Source: Roseibium denhamense (GTDB lineage: Bacteria; Pseudomonadota; Alphaproteobacteria; Rhizobiales; Stappiaceae). Taken from it: a stretch of DNA of 64,000 nucleotides. This document shows, one piece after another, positions 34,590 to 44,273 of the stretch. Positions within the stretch are counted from its first letter, which is position 1. Each line of letters starts with the position of its first letter. The stretch is from positions 125,892-189,891 of the forward strand of contig NZ_SMLZ01000108.1 of assembly GCF_009711415.1 (NCBI RefSeq). Direction: 5' to 3'. A program made the translations under genes and the position numbers. The notes beneath the pieces are model-generated. The model saw only the letters and a program-made list of their open reading frames with translations, searched no databases and was not told where the DNA came from.

Positions 34590-35882
34590 ATGGCCGACAA
34601 CAACGCCAAGCTCCACGTTGGAAGCGGTGATCACGCTTTTAACGTCCTTGACGGATCCATCGGACCGTCGGTTGTGAACATCTCATCCCTTTACAAGGAT
34701 ACCGGGATGTTCACCTACGACCCGGGCTTCACCTCAACCGCGTCCTGCGAATCCAAAATCACTTACATCGACGGCGACGAAGGCACGCTCCTCTACCGGG
34801 GCTACCCGATCGAACAACTCGCCGACCATGGTGATTTCCTCGAAACTTGTTATCTGCTGCTTTATGGCGAGCTGCCGACGAAAGCTCAAAAAGACGACTT
34901 CGTAAATCGTGTGACCTATCACACGATGATCCATGAGCAGATGAACCGCTTCTTCGCCGGCTTCCGCCGCGACGCCCACCCGATGGCCATCATGTGCGGC
35001 ACCGTTGGCGCCCTGTCTGCGTTCTATCACGACAGCACGGACATCACCGACCCGCATCAGCGCATGGTCGCCTCCCTGCGGATGATTGCGAAGATGCCGA
35101 CGATCGCTGCCATGGCCTATAAATACCACGTTGGCCAGCCTTTCGTTTACCCGCGCAACAACCTCGACTACTCATCGAACTTCCTGCATATGTGCTTTGC
35201 GGTTCCTTGCGAGGAATACAAGGTAAACCCGGTCCTCGCGCGCGCCATGGACCGCATCTTTATTCTTCATGCAGATCATGAGCAGAACGCATCCACATCA
35301 ACCGTCCGCCTGGCCGGTTCGTCGGGGGCGAACCCGTTTGCCTGCATTGCAGCAGGCATTGCCTGCCTTTGGGGCCCTGCACATGGCGGCGCCAACGAAG
35401 CGGCCCTAAGCATGCTTGCCGAGATTGGCTCCGTTGACCAGATCCCGGAATATGTGGCCCGTGCGAAAGACAAGAACGACCCGTTCCGCCTGATGGGCTT
35501 CGGCCACCGCGTGTACAAGAACTACGATCCGCGTGCCAAGATCATGCAGAAGACCTGTCACGAGGTTCTGGGCGAGCTCGGCATCAAGGATGATCCGCTG
35601 CTCGACATCGCGATGGAACTTGAGAAGATCGCTTTGAACGACGAGTACTTCATCGAGAAGAAGCTCTATCCGAATATCGATTTCTACTCGGGCATCACCC
35701 TGCGTGCGCTCGGTTTCCCGACCAACATGTTTACCGTGCTGTTCGCACTTGCACGGACTGTTGGCTGGATCGCACAGTGGAAGGAAATGGTGGAAGATCC
35801 GTCCCAGCGTATCGGCCGCCCGCGTCAGCTGTATACCGGAGCAACCCGCCGCGACTATACGCCGATCGATCAGCGGCGCTAA
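34590..35882 (+). CDS. gltA: citrate synthase (type II, hexameric)
   Basis: The 430-residue enzyme condenses oxaloacetate and acetyl-CoA. Motifs: [20 protein letters not shown] with the first catalytic His, [12 protein letters not shown] with the second, [14 protein letters not shown], and NIDFYSGI with a conserved Asp/Phe region. The N-terminal domain (residues 1-60) is typical of the Gram-negative NADH-sensitive type. An AGGGGG ribosome site precedes the ATG. A strong terminator follows. Confidence 0.98.
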   Translation: MADNNAKLHVGSGDHAFNVLDGSIGPSVVNISSLYKDTGMFTYDPGFTSTASCESKITYIDGDEGTLLYRGYPIEQLADHGDFLETCYLLLYGELPTKAQKDDFVNRVTYHTMIHEQMNRFFAGFRRDAHPMAIMCGTVGALSAFYHDSTDITDPHQRMVASLRMIAKMPTIAAMAYKYHVGQPFVYPRNNLDYSSNFLHMCFAVPCEEYKVNPVLARAMDRIFILHADHEQNASTSTVRLAGSSGANPFACIAAGIACLWGPAHGGANEAALSMLAEIGSVDQIPEYVARAKDKNDPFRLMGFGHRVYKNYDPRAKIMQKTCHEVLGELGIKDDPLLDIAMELEKIALNDEYFIEKKLYPNIDFYSGITLRALGFPTNMFTVLFALARTVGWIAQWKEMVEDPSQRIGRPRQLYTGATRRDYTPIDQRR

Positions 35883-35907
35883 GCGCCGCAAATCTTCTGA
35901 TTTTGCC

Positions 35908-35936
35908 AAACCCCGGATCATTGATCCGGGGTTTTT
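35908..35936 (+). terminator. intrinsic terminator of gltA
   Basis: A perfect 10-bp stem CCCCGGATCA (35911-35920 with 35922-35931) is flanked by A3 and T5, so it may work in both directions. Confidence 0.9.
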
Positions 35937-36086
35937 CGTTTCTCGATCAGAGCGGACCAACTCGCATTTGCTTTACCGCGCCCGCGACCAGCACATGAAC
36001 CCCAGCGCTGCCGGACCGGATTGAAGGCCTTTGTGTTTCCAGCATATTGTGGCTAGCTGACGATTTAAGATCGCATGGGAGGGCAA

Positions 36087-37385
36087 ATGGAGCCGCTTTG
36101 GTCACGTACGGCCGTTGAGCTTGCGGAGCAGATCCGGACCGGACAGACGACCGCTGTGGCCGTTGTGGAAGCATGTCTGGAACGCATTCGGTCCCTCGAA
36201 CCCGTCATCAACGCCTGGGAGTATCTCGATCCTGAAGCGGCTCTGGCGCAGGCCCGCCAATGTGACCAATCCGCTCCTGCGGGTCCGCTTCATGGGGTAC
36301 CGGTGGCGGTGAAGGACATCTTCGATACCTTTGACATGCCGACGGCTTACGGATCCTCGATTTACGCCGGGCATCGCCCGCAGACAGACGCCGAGAGCGT
36401 TGCGCGTCTGCGCGCTGCTGGGGCTGTCATTCTGGGAAAAACGGTAACGACCGAATTCGCAACGTTCTGTCCGGGAAAAACGTCGAACCCGCACAATCCG
36501 GCGCACACACCGGGTGGATCTTCCAGCGGATCCGCGGCCGCCGTCGCGGCCAGGATGGTGCCTCTGGCCTATGGTAGCCAGACCGTGGGGTCCGTTGTCC
36601 GGCCGGCGTCGTTCAACGGTGTTACCGGATTAAAAGCCGATTATGGACGGTTTAGCCTGAACGGGGTGAAGCCTCTGGCTCCGGCCCTGGACACGCTGGG
36701 CTTCTTTGCCCGGCGCGTTGACGATATTGCGCTGATCCTGAATGCGCTGGAGGGAAAAACGGCTGCGAGCCCGGAGCCAAAAGGGCTCCCGAACCCGAAA
36801 GTGGCGGTCATTCGAACGGCACATTGGGAAACAGCCGATCTAGCCAGCAAGCGGGCGCTGGAGGCCACGATGGACCGGCTGTCCAACGCAGGCGCAGTTG
36901 TGAGCGAACCGGACCTCCCACCGGACTTTGCAGATCTTGCCGACGTGCAAAACACGTTCTTCACTGCCGGCGCTGCACATAGCCTGAAAACAGAGTGGCA
37001 GGATCATCGGGACGAACTCAGTCCGCAGCTCCAAACGGTCATTTTGGAGGGGTTGCAGCAAAACAAGGCTGACCTTGCCGCTGCCGAAGAGGTTGCAGCG
37101 CGCTGCCGCCGCCACATGGACACACTGTTTGGCGGCACCGATTTCATCATCGCGCCAGCCGCTGTTGGCGAAGCTCCTGAAGGCCTTGAGAAAACCGGCG
37201 ATCCGCTTTTCAGCCGGATGTGGACGGTGCTGCACGGCCCCTGCATCTCCCTACCCGGTTTTAAGGGCGACACAGGCTTGCCTGTCGGTGTTCAATTGAT
37301 CGGCAAACGGGGCGGCGATGAAACCCTGCTTCGCTGGGCACGTTGGGTTGAGAATCTCCTGCCCGAACCGGACTGGCCGGATTGA
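36087..37385 (+). CDS. amidase signature family protein
   Basis: Start at 36087 (MEPLWSRTAVELAEQI) is chosen because GGGAGGG lies just upstream; an in-frame ATG at 36075 would add four residues. The 432-residue protein has the Ser-cisSer-Lys triad: Lys in GVPVAVKDIFDTF (about 75), and the Gly/Ser-rich TPGGSSSGSAAAVAARM plus YGSQTVGSVVRPASFNGVTG carrying the two Ser (about 150-175). Family members hydrolyse amides, carbamates or allophanate, or act in tRNA amidation; the lack of GatB/GatC neighbours argues for a catabolic amidase. Substrate unknown. It lies in the segment between gltA and lpxB. Confidence 0.85.
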   Translation: MEPLWSRTAVELAEQIRTGQTTAVAVVEACLERIRSLEPVINAWEYLDPEAALAQARQCDQSAPAGPLHGVPVAVKDIFDTFDMPTAYGSSIYAGHRPQTDAESVARLRAAGAVILGKTVTTEFATFCPGKTSNPHNPAHTPGGSSSGSAAAVAARMVPLAYGSQTVGSVVRPASFNGVTGLKADYGRFSLNGVKPLAPALDTLGFFARRVDDIALILNALEGKTAASPEPKGLPNPKVAVIRTAHWETADLASKRALEATMDRLSNAGAVVSEPDLPPDFADLADVQNTFFTAGAAHSLKTEWQDHRDELSPQLQTVILEGLQQNKADLAAAEEVAARCRRHMDTLFGGTDFIIAPAAVGEAPEGLEKTGDPLFSRMWTVLHGPCISLPGFKGDTGLPVGVQLIGKRGGDETLLRWARWVENLLPEPDWPD

Positions 37386-37449
37386 AGCAGGCGGATGTCT
37401 CTAACTGAGTCACTTCGTTGCGAAAGCACGCTTATTGACCCGCCATCGT

Positions 37450-37478
37450 CACCTCAAACGAATTGGTTTGGCGAGGTG
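37450..37478. repeat. inverted repeat upstream of the IlvD/Edd dehydratase gene
   Basis: CACCTC (37450-37455) plus AAAC pair with GTTT and GAGGTG (37473-37478) around a 6-bp centre, with 3 unpaired bases on one side. It lies in the 267-bp gap after the amidase and may be an operator or a weak transcript hairpin; no T run follows. The rest of the gap contains no gene. Confidence 0.3.
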
Positions 37479-37652
37479 TTGAGGAGTTCCCAGGTCATTT
37501 TGCATTGTTCAGGCTGACGCTGCGCAACCCCGGCTGCCGATTCCCTGTTGAAATTGTGACAGTGTCGATTACAAGCATAAACACCCCGTAGCTATCCAGG
37601 GATAGGGACAAAGACACGCGCGGGGGGACGCGCAATAAACAAGAAGTGACAC

Positions 37653-39506
37653 ATGACCAAATCGAGAATTGTCCTGATTGACCGCCACCCGGGCCGGTCC
37701 GCACAAACGATTGGAGTCGCGCGGGAGCTGGGAACCGATCCTGCGCTGATCCACGAACCTTCGGTTGGCGTTGTCGGGACCAAAGGCGACAGTCAGTGCT
37801 ATCTCGGCGTTGCCCGGAAAGTGGACGCCATTCACGAACATCTGAAATCGCGGATTGGGAGCGGGGACGGCCAGCTGAAGTACAGGCTCGTCCAGCCGGA
37901 GTACACAATCGCGACCTCCGACGGAATCCGCAATGGCACTCGCGAAATGCGCTATTCGCTCATCGGCCGTGAAGTGACCAATGATGGCCTGTGTGAGCAC
38001 CTCGAGGCCTCCGGTCTTGCCGGAACCATCGCGGTTGTTGCGTGCGACAAGCCACCGGTCGGGACCATGGCGGCCGTATTGGAGCACAACGAACCGGCCA
38101 TCATCATGTCGGACGGCACGATCCGCCCCGGCAAGGACCCGGAAACGGGCGAGATGCTGGACATCGTCAGCGCCTACCAGGTTGCAGCCCACCCGGACGA
38201 AGCGGTCCGGAACCGCATTGCCTGCAACGCCTGCCCTGGCATTGGCAGCTGCGGCGGCATGTTCACCTACAACACCATGCAGACCTTCATCGGTGTGGTC
38301 GGCCTGCAACCGCTCCACATGGTTGCCCCGCCCTCCGATGATCCGCGCCGCCTCGAAGAATTCCCGCAGCAGCTGGTCTCCTACCTTGCGGCGATGATGG
38401 AAAAGGGCCTTAAGCCGCGCGATATCGTGAAGCGCGATTCCCTGCGGAATGCGATCATTGTCGCCATGGCAATTGGCGGATCCACAAACGTTGTTCTGCA
38501 CGTTCCGGAAATCGCCCGGGCTGCCGGTTATGAGCATTTCTGGCGCGATGTGATGACCCCGGAAGAGTTCAATCACCTGTCACAGCATGTGGTGCCGGTT
38601 CTGACCAATGCGCGACCCTATGGCAAATACTCGATGCTCGACATCGACCGGGTCGGCGGCGTTCAGGTCATCGTCAAGGAACTTCTGGATGCAGGCCTGT
38701 TGAATGGCGACATGATGACCTGCACCGGGCGCACACTGGCCGAACAAGTGTCGGATCTGAATGCCGCTGCGCCTGATGGCGACGTCATCCATACGGTTGC
38801 CGATCCCTTCAAGCCGACCGGCGGGCTCCGCATGCTCGGCGGGAACCTGTCTCCGGACTTCTCGGCAATCCTGAAGCTTGCCGGCGTTGAGGGCGGATTG
38901 GAAGACAATCTGTTCAAAGGCCGGGCGCGCGTGTTCGAACGCGAAGCCGGTCTGATCCAGGCGCTCGACGAAGCACCGGACAGCTTCCAGGACCATGACA
39001 TGGTCATCGTGCGCTACGATGGGCCAAGCGGCGGTCCAGGCATGCCGGAAATGCTCGATCCGACCTCGCGCATCACGACCTTGTGCCGTGAGCGCGGCAT
39101 CGTGATTGCTCTCATGACGGATGCACGCTTCTCGGGCGGCTCAGTCGGTCTGGTGATTGGTCACGTGGGTCCGGAAGCCGCCCTTGGCGGGCCGATAGCC
39201 TTTGTTGAAGATGGCGACGAGATCATCGTTGATCTCAACACAAACACCGTGAACTGCCCGGCGCTTGACGACGCAGCAACTCTGTCCGCGCGCAAGGCGG
39301 TCTGGGAAAAGGCTGTTGCCGACAATGGCGGCATTCATCCGAATTGCGGCACGGCGGACACCCGGTTGCTTCATCGCGCAAGGCATACCGCTGTTCCGGC
39401 AGTGCGCGGCGGCGGCCTGCATCCGAACCGCGAAGTCTGGGTGCGCGATCTGCGTCCGGCCGAGAAGTCGGGTTTTGAACCGCGCAACCGTCACCGGCAG
39501 GGATAG
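37653..39506 (+). CDS. IlvD/Edd family dehydratase of unknown substrate
   Basis: The 617-residue protein has the three Cys expected to hold the Fe-S cluster: Cys in GTKGDSQCYLG (about 49), Cys-Asp-Lys in VACDKPPVG (about 130, the Lys is carbamylated in relatives), and Cys in GIGSCGGMFTYNTM (about 203). The C-terminal domain has TDARFSGGSVGLVIGHVGPE with the catalytic Ser, then GGPIAFVEDGDEI. It removes water from a dihydroxy acid or sugar acid. N-terminus and C-terminal tail differ from canonical IlvD (no A-C-N-V-H region), so a sugar-acid dehydratase is as likely as branched-chain amino acid synthesis. No sugar pathway genes adjoin it. Confidence 0.8.
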   Translation: MTKSRIVLIDRHPGRSAQTIGVARELGTDPALIHEPSVGVVGTKGDSQCYLGVARKVDAIHEHLKSRIGSGDGQLKYRLVQPEYTIATSDGIRNGTREMRYSLIGREVTNDGLCEHLEASGLAGTIAVVACDKPPVGTMAAVLEHNEPAIIMSDGTIRPGKDPETGEMLDIVSAYQVAAHPDEAVRNRIACNACPGIGSCGGMFTYNTMQTFIGVVGLQPLHMVAPPSDDPRRLEEFPQQLVSYLAAMMEKGLKPRDIVKRDSLRNAIIVAMAIGGSTNVVLHVPEIARAAGYEHFWRDVMTPEEFNHLSQHVVPVLTNARPYGKYSMLDIDRVGGVQVIVKELLDAGLLNGDMMTCTGRTLAEQVSDLNAAAPDGDVIHTVADPFKPTGGLRMLGGNLSPDFSAILKLAGVEGGLEDNLFKGRARVFEREAGLIQALDEAPDSFQDHDMVIVRYDGPSGGPGMPEMLDPTSRITTLCRERGIVIALMTDARFSGGSVGLVIGHVGPEAALGGPIAFVEDGDEIIVDLNTNTVNCPALDDAATLSARKAVWEKAVADNGGIHPNCGTADTRLLHRARHTAVPAVRGGGLHPNREVWVRDLRPAEKSGFEPRNRHRQG

Positions 39507-39553
39507 AACCAACCGACCGGGATGCCGATGAAAAGGCGGACCTTCGGATTACC

Positions 39554-39585
39554 AAAAAAGGCGGCGCCAACGCGCCGCCTTTTTT
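39554..39585. terminator. bidirectional terminator between dehydratase and DJ-1 genes
   Basis: A perfect 8-bp GC stem GGCGGCGC/GCGCCGCC is flanked by A6 and T6 and has a 4-nt loop. It sits between convergent genes and should end both transcripts. Confidence 0.93.
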
Positions 39586-39603
39586 CCGTCTCCGGCAGTG
39601 CCT

Positions 39604-40299
39604 TTAGCCCAGTGCCTTCAGCATGTCGTGGGCAACAGCTTCGGAGCTTGCCGGGTTCTGGCCGGTGAAGAGGTTTCCGTCCTGGACGGAAAAGGATGCC
39701 CAGCTGTCTGCGCGCTCATAATGCCCGCCCTTACCTTTCAGCTCGTCCTCAAGCAAGAACGGAACGATGTTTGTCAGGCCAACCGCATCTTCCTCATCAT
39801 TGCTGAACCCTGCAACTTTCCGGCCCTGAACCAAAGGCGCACCGTCTGATGTCTTGGCGTTCAGGAGAACGGCTGGTGCATGGCAGACCGCGCCAACAGG
39901 GCGTCCGGCATTGAACAAAGCCTCAATCAGGCCAATGGATGTCTTATCGCCTGTCAGATCCCACAAGGGACCGTGGCCGCCCGGATAAAACACGGCATCG
40001 AACTCGTCCGGATTGACATCCGATAGGACCACGGTCGAAGCGAGCTGATCTTGGGCGTCCTTGTCCGCATCGAAACGGCGGGTGGCGTCGGTTGCGGCCG
40101 ATGGGTCGGAGCTCTTCGGATCAATTGGCGGCTGGCCGCCTTTCAGCGATGCAAGCGTGATGGCCGCCCCTGCGTCCTTGAACACATAGTAGGGCGCGGC
40201 AAACTCCTCGACCCAGAACCCGGTTTTCTCGCCTGTAGTTCCCAAATCTTCGTGACTGGTCAGAACCATCAGGATCTTCGGACCGGTTGTGTTCGGCAT
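39604..40299 (-). CDS. DJ-1/PfpI family protein, Hsp31-like
   Basis: The 231-residue protein has the class I glutamine amidotransferase-like fold with the DJ-1 elbow VGAVCHAPAVLL (Cys about 137), the Glu in EKTGFWVEEFAAPY (about 28), and FYPGGHGPLWDL. The long form with an extra GFSNDEEDAVG segment matches Hsp31-like glyoxalase III / deglycase proteins, which detoxify methylglyoxal or protect proteins. It is divergent from a LysR gene with a shared 128-bp control region, so it is probably that regulator's target. Confidence 0.85.
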   Translation of the reverse strand: MPNTTGPKILMVLTSHEDLGTTGEKTGFWVEEFAAPYYVFKDAGAAITLASLKGGQPPIDPKSSDPSAATDATRRFDADKDAQDQLASTVVLSDVNPDEFDAVFYPGGHGPLWDLTGDKTSIGLIEALFNAGRPVGAVCHAPAVLLNAKTSDGAPLVQGRKVAGFSNDEEDAVGLTNIVPFLLEDELKGKGGHYERADSWASFSVQDGNLFTGQNPASSEAVAHDMLKALG

Positions 40300-40359
40300 A
40301 TCTGTCTCCTTGGGTTTTAAATACCGGCAAAACGCCGGGAGCCCTGGAGGTAGTTTGCT

Positions 40360-40393
40360 TGATCCAACTTTCCAACGGGGAGATATTGGATCA
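40360..40393. promoter_or_regulatory. long-spaced inverted repeat in the divergent DJ-1/LysR control region
   Basis: TGATCCAA (40360-40367) and its exact complement TTGGATCA (40386-40393) are separated by 18 bp. It lies midway in the divergent gap. The spacing, about two helical turns between arm starts, is compatible with two LysR dimers or a bent complex. A TATAAT at 40400-40405 lies just after it on the plus strand, without a good -35. Confidence 0.45.
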
Positions 40394-40427
40394 TACTGTT
40401 ATAATTTTTAGAACAATAGGGTCTTTC

Positions 40428-41321
40428 ATGGATGTGTCCATCGAACAACTGAAAAGCCTTATGGTGTTCGCACAGGTGGTCAATCGCGGTACCTTCAGTG
40501 CCGCAGGCAAACACCTTGGCCTGTCCAGAGCCGTCGTCAGCTATCACATCAAGAAGCTGGAGACCCTCTATGGTCTGAAACTCCTGAACCGTTCGACGCG
40601 CAGGTTAAGCGTGACGGAGGCCGGACAGCAGCTTTACACGCATTGCGAAACCATCCTGCGGGAAGCACAAGCCGCGCAACATGTGGTGGAGAGGTTCAAG
40701 CATGAGCCGGAGGGGTCCTTACGCATTTCCTGTCCGGTCAGCATGGGGTTGGGACGCATGGTGCCTATCTTCAGCGCGTTCCGGAAAGCCTATCCAAAGA
40801 TCAAGCTGAGTATCGATTTCACCGATGAGGTGGTCGATATCCTGAAGGGCGGCTATGACATTGCGTTCCGGGGCGGACGGCTCGAAAACTCAGATCTTCA
40901 AGCAACCAAACTCGCCACCCTGCACACCTGTCTTTGCGGGTCGCCCGGCTATCTGAACACATCATCCAGGCCAAAGACAATCGACGATCTGCAGCAGCAT
41001 GAGTGGGTTGTCTATGAGCGGGCCCGGGAGATCGAGTTCACCCTTGAAAACGGACAATCGGTGCATTTCGAACCGTCCGGATCAATCGCAACCAACAATG
41101 CGGCAGCACGCACCGCATTTGTAGAGGCCGGTCTCGGTCTTGGGCGTATTCCCGCTTACGACGCCCTGCCCCGGATCGAGGATGGCAGGCTTGAAGCGGT
41201 TCTTCCAGATATCAAACTGCTGCCAATCGCGTTTTATGGCGTATTTCCGCCCGGCGCTTCGATGTCCAAAAACCTACGGCTTTTGCTGGACTTCTCAAAG
41301 CAGTCCCTTGCACAGAACTGA
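40428..41321 (+). CDS. LysR family transcriptional regulator
   Basis: Start at 40428 (MDVSIEQLKSLMVFAQVVNR) with AGGG upstream gives 297 residues. The N-terminal helix-turn-helix is GTFSAAGKHLGLSRAVVSYH followed by IKKLE (about residues 17-42). The effector domain shows LRISCPVSMGLG, IKLSIDFTDEVVDIL and AFVEAGLGLGRIPAYD. The closest style is the group with D-L-x-x-E-G-Y-D-I-A-F-R, here LKGGYDIAFRGG. It probably controls the DJ-1 gene and itself; the inducer may be an aldehyde or oxidant (inference). Confidence 0.9.
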   Translation: MDVSIEQLKSLMVFAQVVNRGTFSAAGKHLGLSRAVVSYHIKKLETLYGLKLLNRSTRRLSVTEAGQQLYTHCETILREAQAAQHVVERFKHEPEGSLRISCPVSMGLGRMVPIFSAFRKAYPKIKLSIDFTDEVVDILKGGYDIAFRGGRLENSDLQATKLATLHTCLCGSPGYLNTSSRPKTIDDLQQHEWVVYERAREIEFTLENGQSVHFEPSGSIATNNAAARTAFVEAGLGLGRIPAYDALPRIEDGRLEAVLPDIKLLPIAFYGVFPPGASMSKNLRLLLDFSKQSLAQN

Positions 41322-41771
41322 ATCGCCCCCTCTGGCCTGCGCTCGCCCACGGGTAAATTTGCATAACTGCAAAGGGCTCGAAAAAATTGACAAGGCTGAT
41401 TACGAGCTGTCTTTGGATGAATTGCACGCATCGATTGACGCAGCGGAACAGAAAGAGGTGCAAGTCATCTTTTTTCCCGATCTGCGTCATATCGGAAATT
41501 TTCCCCACCAAGCAGCTTAACCAAAATATATTGTGACTATTTCTCGCGCTAAGTTCGCCTCTTGATTCTAATGTCAAAACGAATCTAAAAAAACACCCTA
41601 TTTTTAACGATGCATGTTAGAGTATAAATTCATATTTATTACATATCTACTATAAATATTGAAAATTAATAAAATTGAATTGATCATTTACAAATAATAA
41701 GGATACCTATTCTATATATTTACCTCAGAAACAACAGATGCTGTACCTACTCTGCTTCCTGAGGGTTTGAA
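41322..41771. other. 450-bp gap before the chemoreceptor gene, with very AT-rich half
   Basis: The first part (to 41520) holds an open frame without a usable ATG, which could encode LEKIDKADYELSLDELHASI followed by DAAEQKEVQV; it may be a gene remnant or chance. From about 41570 to 41760 the DNA is strikingly AT-rich: 41581-41700 has 22 G/C in 120 (about 18%), against well over 50% in the neighbours. Such DNA is typical of strong promoters bound by silencing proteins or of acquired segments. I see no tRNA or insertion sequence. Confidence 0.6.
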
Positions 41772-44198
41772 ATGAAATTTCCGAACGTTGCTTCCGACCT
41801 GAAACTTGGCAAAAAAATCGGCGGCAGTTTCGCAACTGTTGTGGCCTTGACCACCCTAGCAGGTGGTGTTGGCGCCTATAGCGTCCTGACCCTGGCCGAG
41901 CGGATGGACGTCGCGCGCCAATCAACATCGGCAATCGCTCAACTGCAAAACCTTGCCGGAAAACGCGAAGAATTCCTTTCGAGCGGCGACCTTTCGAGCG
42001 CGCAGACGGCAATCTCGGAGATTGATACCCTATCTGCCGAGTTAAATTCGTTGAATGCCCAACTGAACGGCGACCCGGTTGCGCAGACCCGGGTGACCGA
42101 CGCCATGGCAGCCGTGAACGAGTTCAGAACAATATTTGAAAGCACCGTTACGCTGTCCGGCGCCCAGGATGACAAGCAACAGAGGCTCGAGGCGGCGCTT
42201 ATGCGCCTTCGGCAACTTTCAGCAGAGATCCTGGACGAGGCAGAAAAGGCGCGCGCTGAATTTCAGCAGCAAGATACATTGGCCCGTGAAACCATTTATC
42301 TCGCCAATAAGCTCGGCCAATCGGCAGGCGGTATTCAGGAAGAGGCCCTGACACTTCAAAATCTGTTCAATGAATCGACGAACAGCACCCCCAAGCTCGA
42401 AGAAGTGAAGACCCGGATGGCAGCGCTTGTGCCTCAAGCCAAGCAGATGACCTCAAACAGTTTTCAAGGCATCGACAAGAACGTTGTCGAGTTGATTGCC
42501 AGCAAGACCGAGGAGATCGCGGTCCAGATCGACAAACTGTCGACCACCAAGGACTACATTGAGATCTTTGATTTGCGCGATGCGGCAAAAGCCGGCTTTG
42601 AAGAACTGGTGACTGCAACGAAGAACATCCGCACACAGGCCAACAAGGCGACCGATCAAGCCTATGGCGATGCGGCGGCCATCAACGAGAACTTCGCAAC
42701 TGCAAACCTGATCGCCAGCAAGGCGCTGAAGCTTGAGGGGAACGCATCAGCGGTCAGCGCTGCCACGCTTCAGTTTTCGATAAAACCTGATGCGGCGGCG
42801 CAGGATGCGGTCAAGGCCGGATTGGCTGGCCTTCAGTCCATTGACTCCGATCTCATGATGGAAACCTTTGCCTTTCCAGTTATCGCAGAAAAGCTTGGCG
42901 GGGTCTCGGATGCGATTTCGGAGTTCGACAGCATCTTTTCGGAATATGCCGAGGGGCGTTACGCACTTGATCAGGAGATCGCCAGTCTGAAGGCCCTGTC
43001 TGGCGCCGTTCAGGCAGACATTACAGCGATTTCAGATGATCAAAGTGCCACAGCACAGCAATCAAGCAAAAATGCCTTGAGCACCATCACGATTGCCGTT
43101 CTCACAGCCTTGGGCGCCGGTATCGGATTGGCGCTTGCGCTCAACTTTGCGGTCACCCGTCCGTTGCGCAGAACCACGGAAACCATGTCACGGCTTGCGG
43201 AGGGCGACACCGATGTTGACATCGACGGCACACACCGCGGCGATGAAATCGGAGACATGAGCCGCACCCTTCAGGTGTTCCGCGATAATGCCGTGGAGCG
43301 CGTGCGCCTCCAATCGGAAACAGAGCGGGGCCAGGAGCGCCGGGCAGAACGCCAGGCTCAAATCGAGGCACTCATTTCGGACTTCCGGGAAAAGGCGACA
43401 GGTGTCTTGAGCTCGGTTGATGAAACCGCGCATACACTGGATGGCACTGCGCAGAGCCTCAGCGCGATTGCAAGCCAGAACTCCAGCCTTGCCGAAAGCA
43501 CATACGGCGTCACGGACGAAGCAACGCAGAATGTGGAAACGGTTGCAAGCGCGGCGGAAGAACTGGCGGCTTCAATCCAGGAAATTTCCCGCCAGGTGAG
43601 CCAGACAACACAAGTCGTCAGCCGTGCGACCGAAGGCACACAGGTCACCAATGAGAAGGTTCAAAGCCTGTCGTCCGCAGCCACCAAAATCGGTGAAGTG
43701 GTGACCTTGATCCAGGCAATTGCCGAACAGACCAACCTACTTGCGCTGAATGCAACGATCGAGGCAGCCCGTGCGGGAGAAGCCGGGAAAGGCTTTGCGG
43801 TGGTCGCAGCCGAGGTAAAGGAACTGGCCACCCAGACATCCAAAGCCACGGAAGAAATCTCGTCTCAGATTTCCGCTATCCAGGGATCGACGCAAGAGGC
43901 CGTCGATGCAATCGAAAACATCACCCGGACCATGGAAGAGGTCAACGAATACACCTCAACAATTGCCGCAGCCGTCGAACAGCAAGGGGCGGCGACCAAT
44001 GAGATCTCGGTGAATGTTCAAAAAGCAGCGGAGGGAACCGGTGCGGTCAAGACCAATATGTCGGAACTGTCGCAGGCCGTCGGACAAACCAGCGATTCTG
44101 CCACTCTCGTGCTGAGCGCTTCCGGCGAGTTGTCGCAAAAAACCGATCACCTGAAGCAGGAAGTCGCCCATTTTCTGGATAATGTTGCGAACGCCTAG
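41772..44198 (+). CDS. methyl-accepting chemotaxis protein with large periplasmic helical domain
   Basis: The 808-residue receptor has a first membrane helix (about residues 20-42), a roughly 390-residue periplasmic segment predicted almost wholly helical (rich in Ala, Gln, Glu, Lys), the second helix [20 protein letters not shown] (about 438-458), a HAMP domain ([20 protein letters not shown]...), and a signalling domain whose tip reads [20 protein letters not shown] (about 655-675) and [18 protein letters not shown]. The periplasmic size suits a double four-helix (HBM-like) sensor rather than a simple 4HB. No CheR/CheB pentapeptide is at the C-terminus. It stands alone, away from che genes. 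Confidence 0.92.
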   Translation: MKFPNVASDLKLGKKIGGSFATVVALTTLAGGVGAYSVLTLAERMDVARQSTSAIAQLQNLAGKREEFLSSGDLSSAQTAISEIDTLSAELNSLNAQLNGDPVAQTRVTDAMAAVNEFRTIFESTVTLSGAQDDKQQRLEAALMRLRQLSAEILDEAEKARAEFQQQDTLARETIYLANKLGQSAGGIQEEALTLQNLFNESTNSTPKLEEVKTRMAALVPQAKQMTSNSFQGIDKNVVELIASKTEEIAVQIDKLSTTKDYIEIFDLRDAAKAGFEELVTATKNIRTQANKATDQAYGDAAAINENFATANLIASKALKLEGNASAVSAATLQFSIKPDAAAQDAVKAGLAGLQSIDSDLMMETFAFPVIAEKLGGVSDAISEFDSIFSEYAEGRYALDQEIASLKALSGAVQADITAISDDQSATAQQSSKNALSTITIAVLTALGAGIGLALALNFAVTRPLRRTTETMSRLAEGDTDVDIDGTHRGDEIGDMSRTLQVFRDNAVERVRLQSETERGQERRAERQAQIEALISDFREKATGVLSSVDETAHTLDGTAQSLSAIASQNSSLAESTYGVTDEATQNVETVASAAEELAASIQEISRQVSQTTQVVSRATEGTQVTNEKVQSLSSAATKIGEVVTLIQAIAEQTNLLALNATIEAARAGEAGKGFAVVAAEVKELATQTSKATEEISSQISAIQGSTQEAVDAIENITRTMEEVNEYTSTIAAAVEQQGAATNEISVNVQKAAEGTGAVKTNMSELSQAVGQTSDSATLVLSASGELSQKTDHLKQEVAHFLDNVANA

Positions 44199-44227
44199 CG
44201 CTGAACCAAGGTGAGATAAAGCACGAT

Positions 44228-44249
44228 AAAGGGGCCGCACGGCCCCTTT
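44228..44249. terminator. terminator between the chemoreceptor gene and lpxB
   Basis: A perfect 10-bp stem AAAGGGGCCG/CGGCCCCTTT around CA is followed on the plus strand by ATTTTG. It lies between convergent genes and probably serves the chemoreceptor; T-richness on the minus side is poor. Confidence 0.75.
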
Positions 44250-44273
44250 ATTTTGAGCTTCAGCGCCCTTTTG

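Noticed and set aside
40324-40338. CCGGC-CGG hairpin as a terminator upstream of the DJ-1 gene
   Set aside because: It lies in the promoter side of both divergent genes and has no T run.
41322-41520. possible small gene after the LysR gene
   Set aside because: The frame has plausible codons but no ATG or GTG with a ribosome site; noted only as a possible remnant in the intergenic entry.
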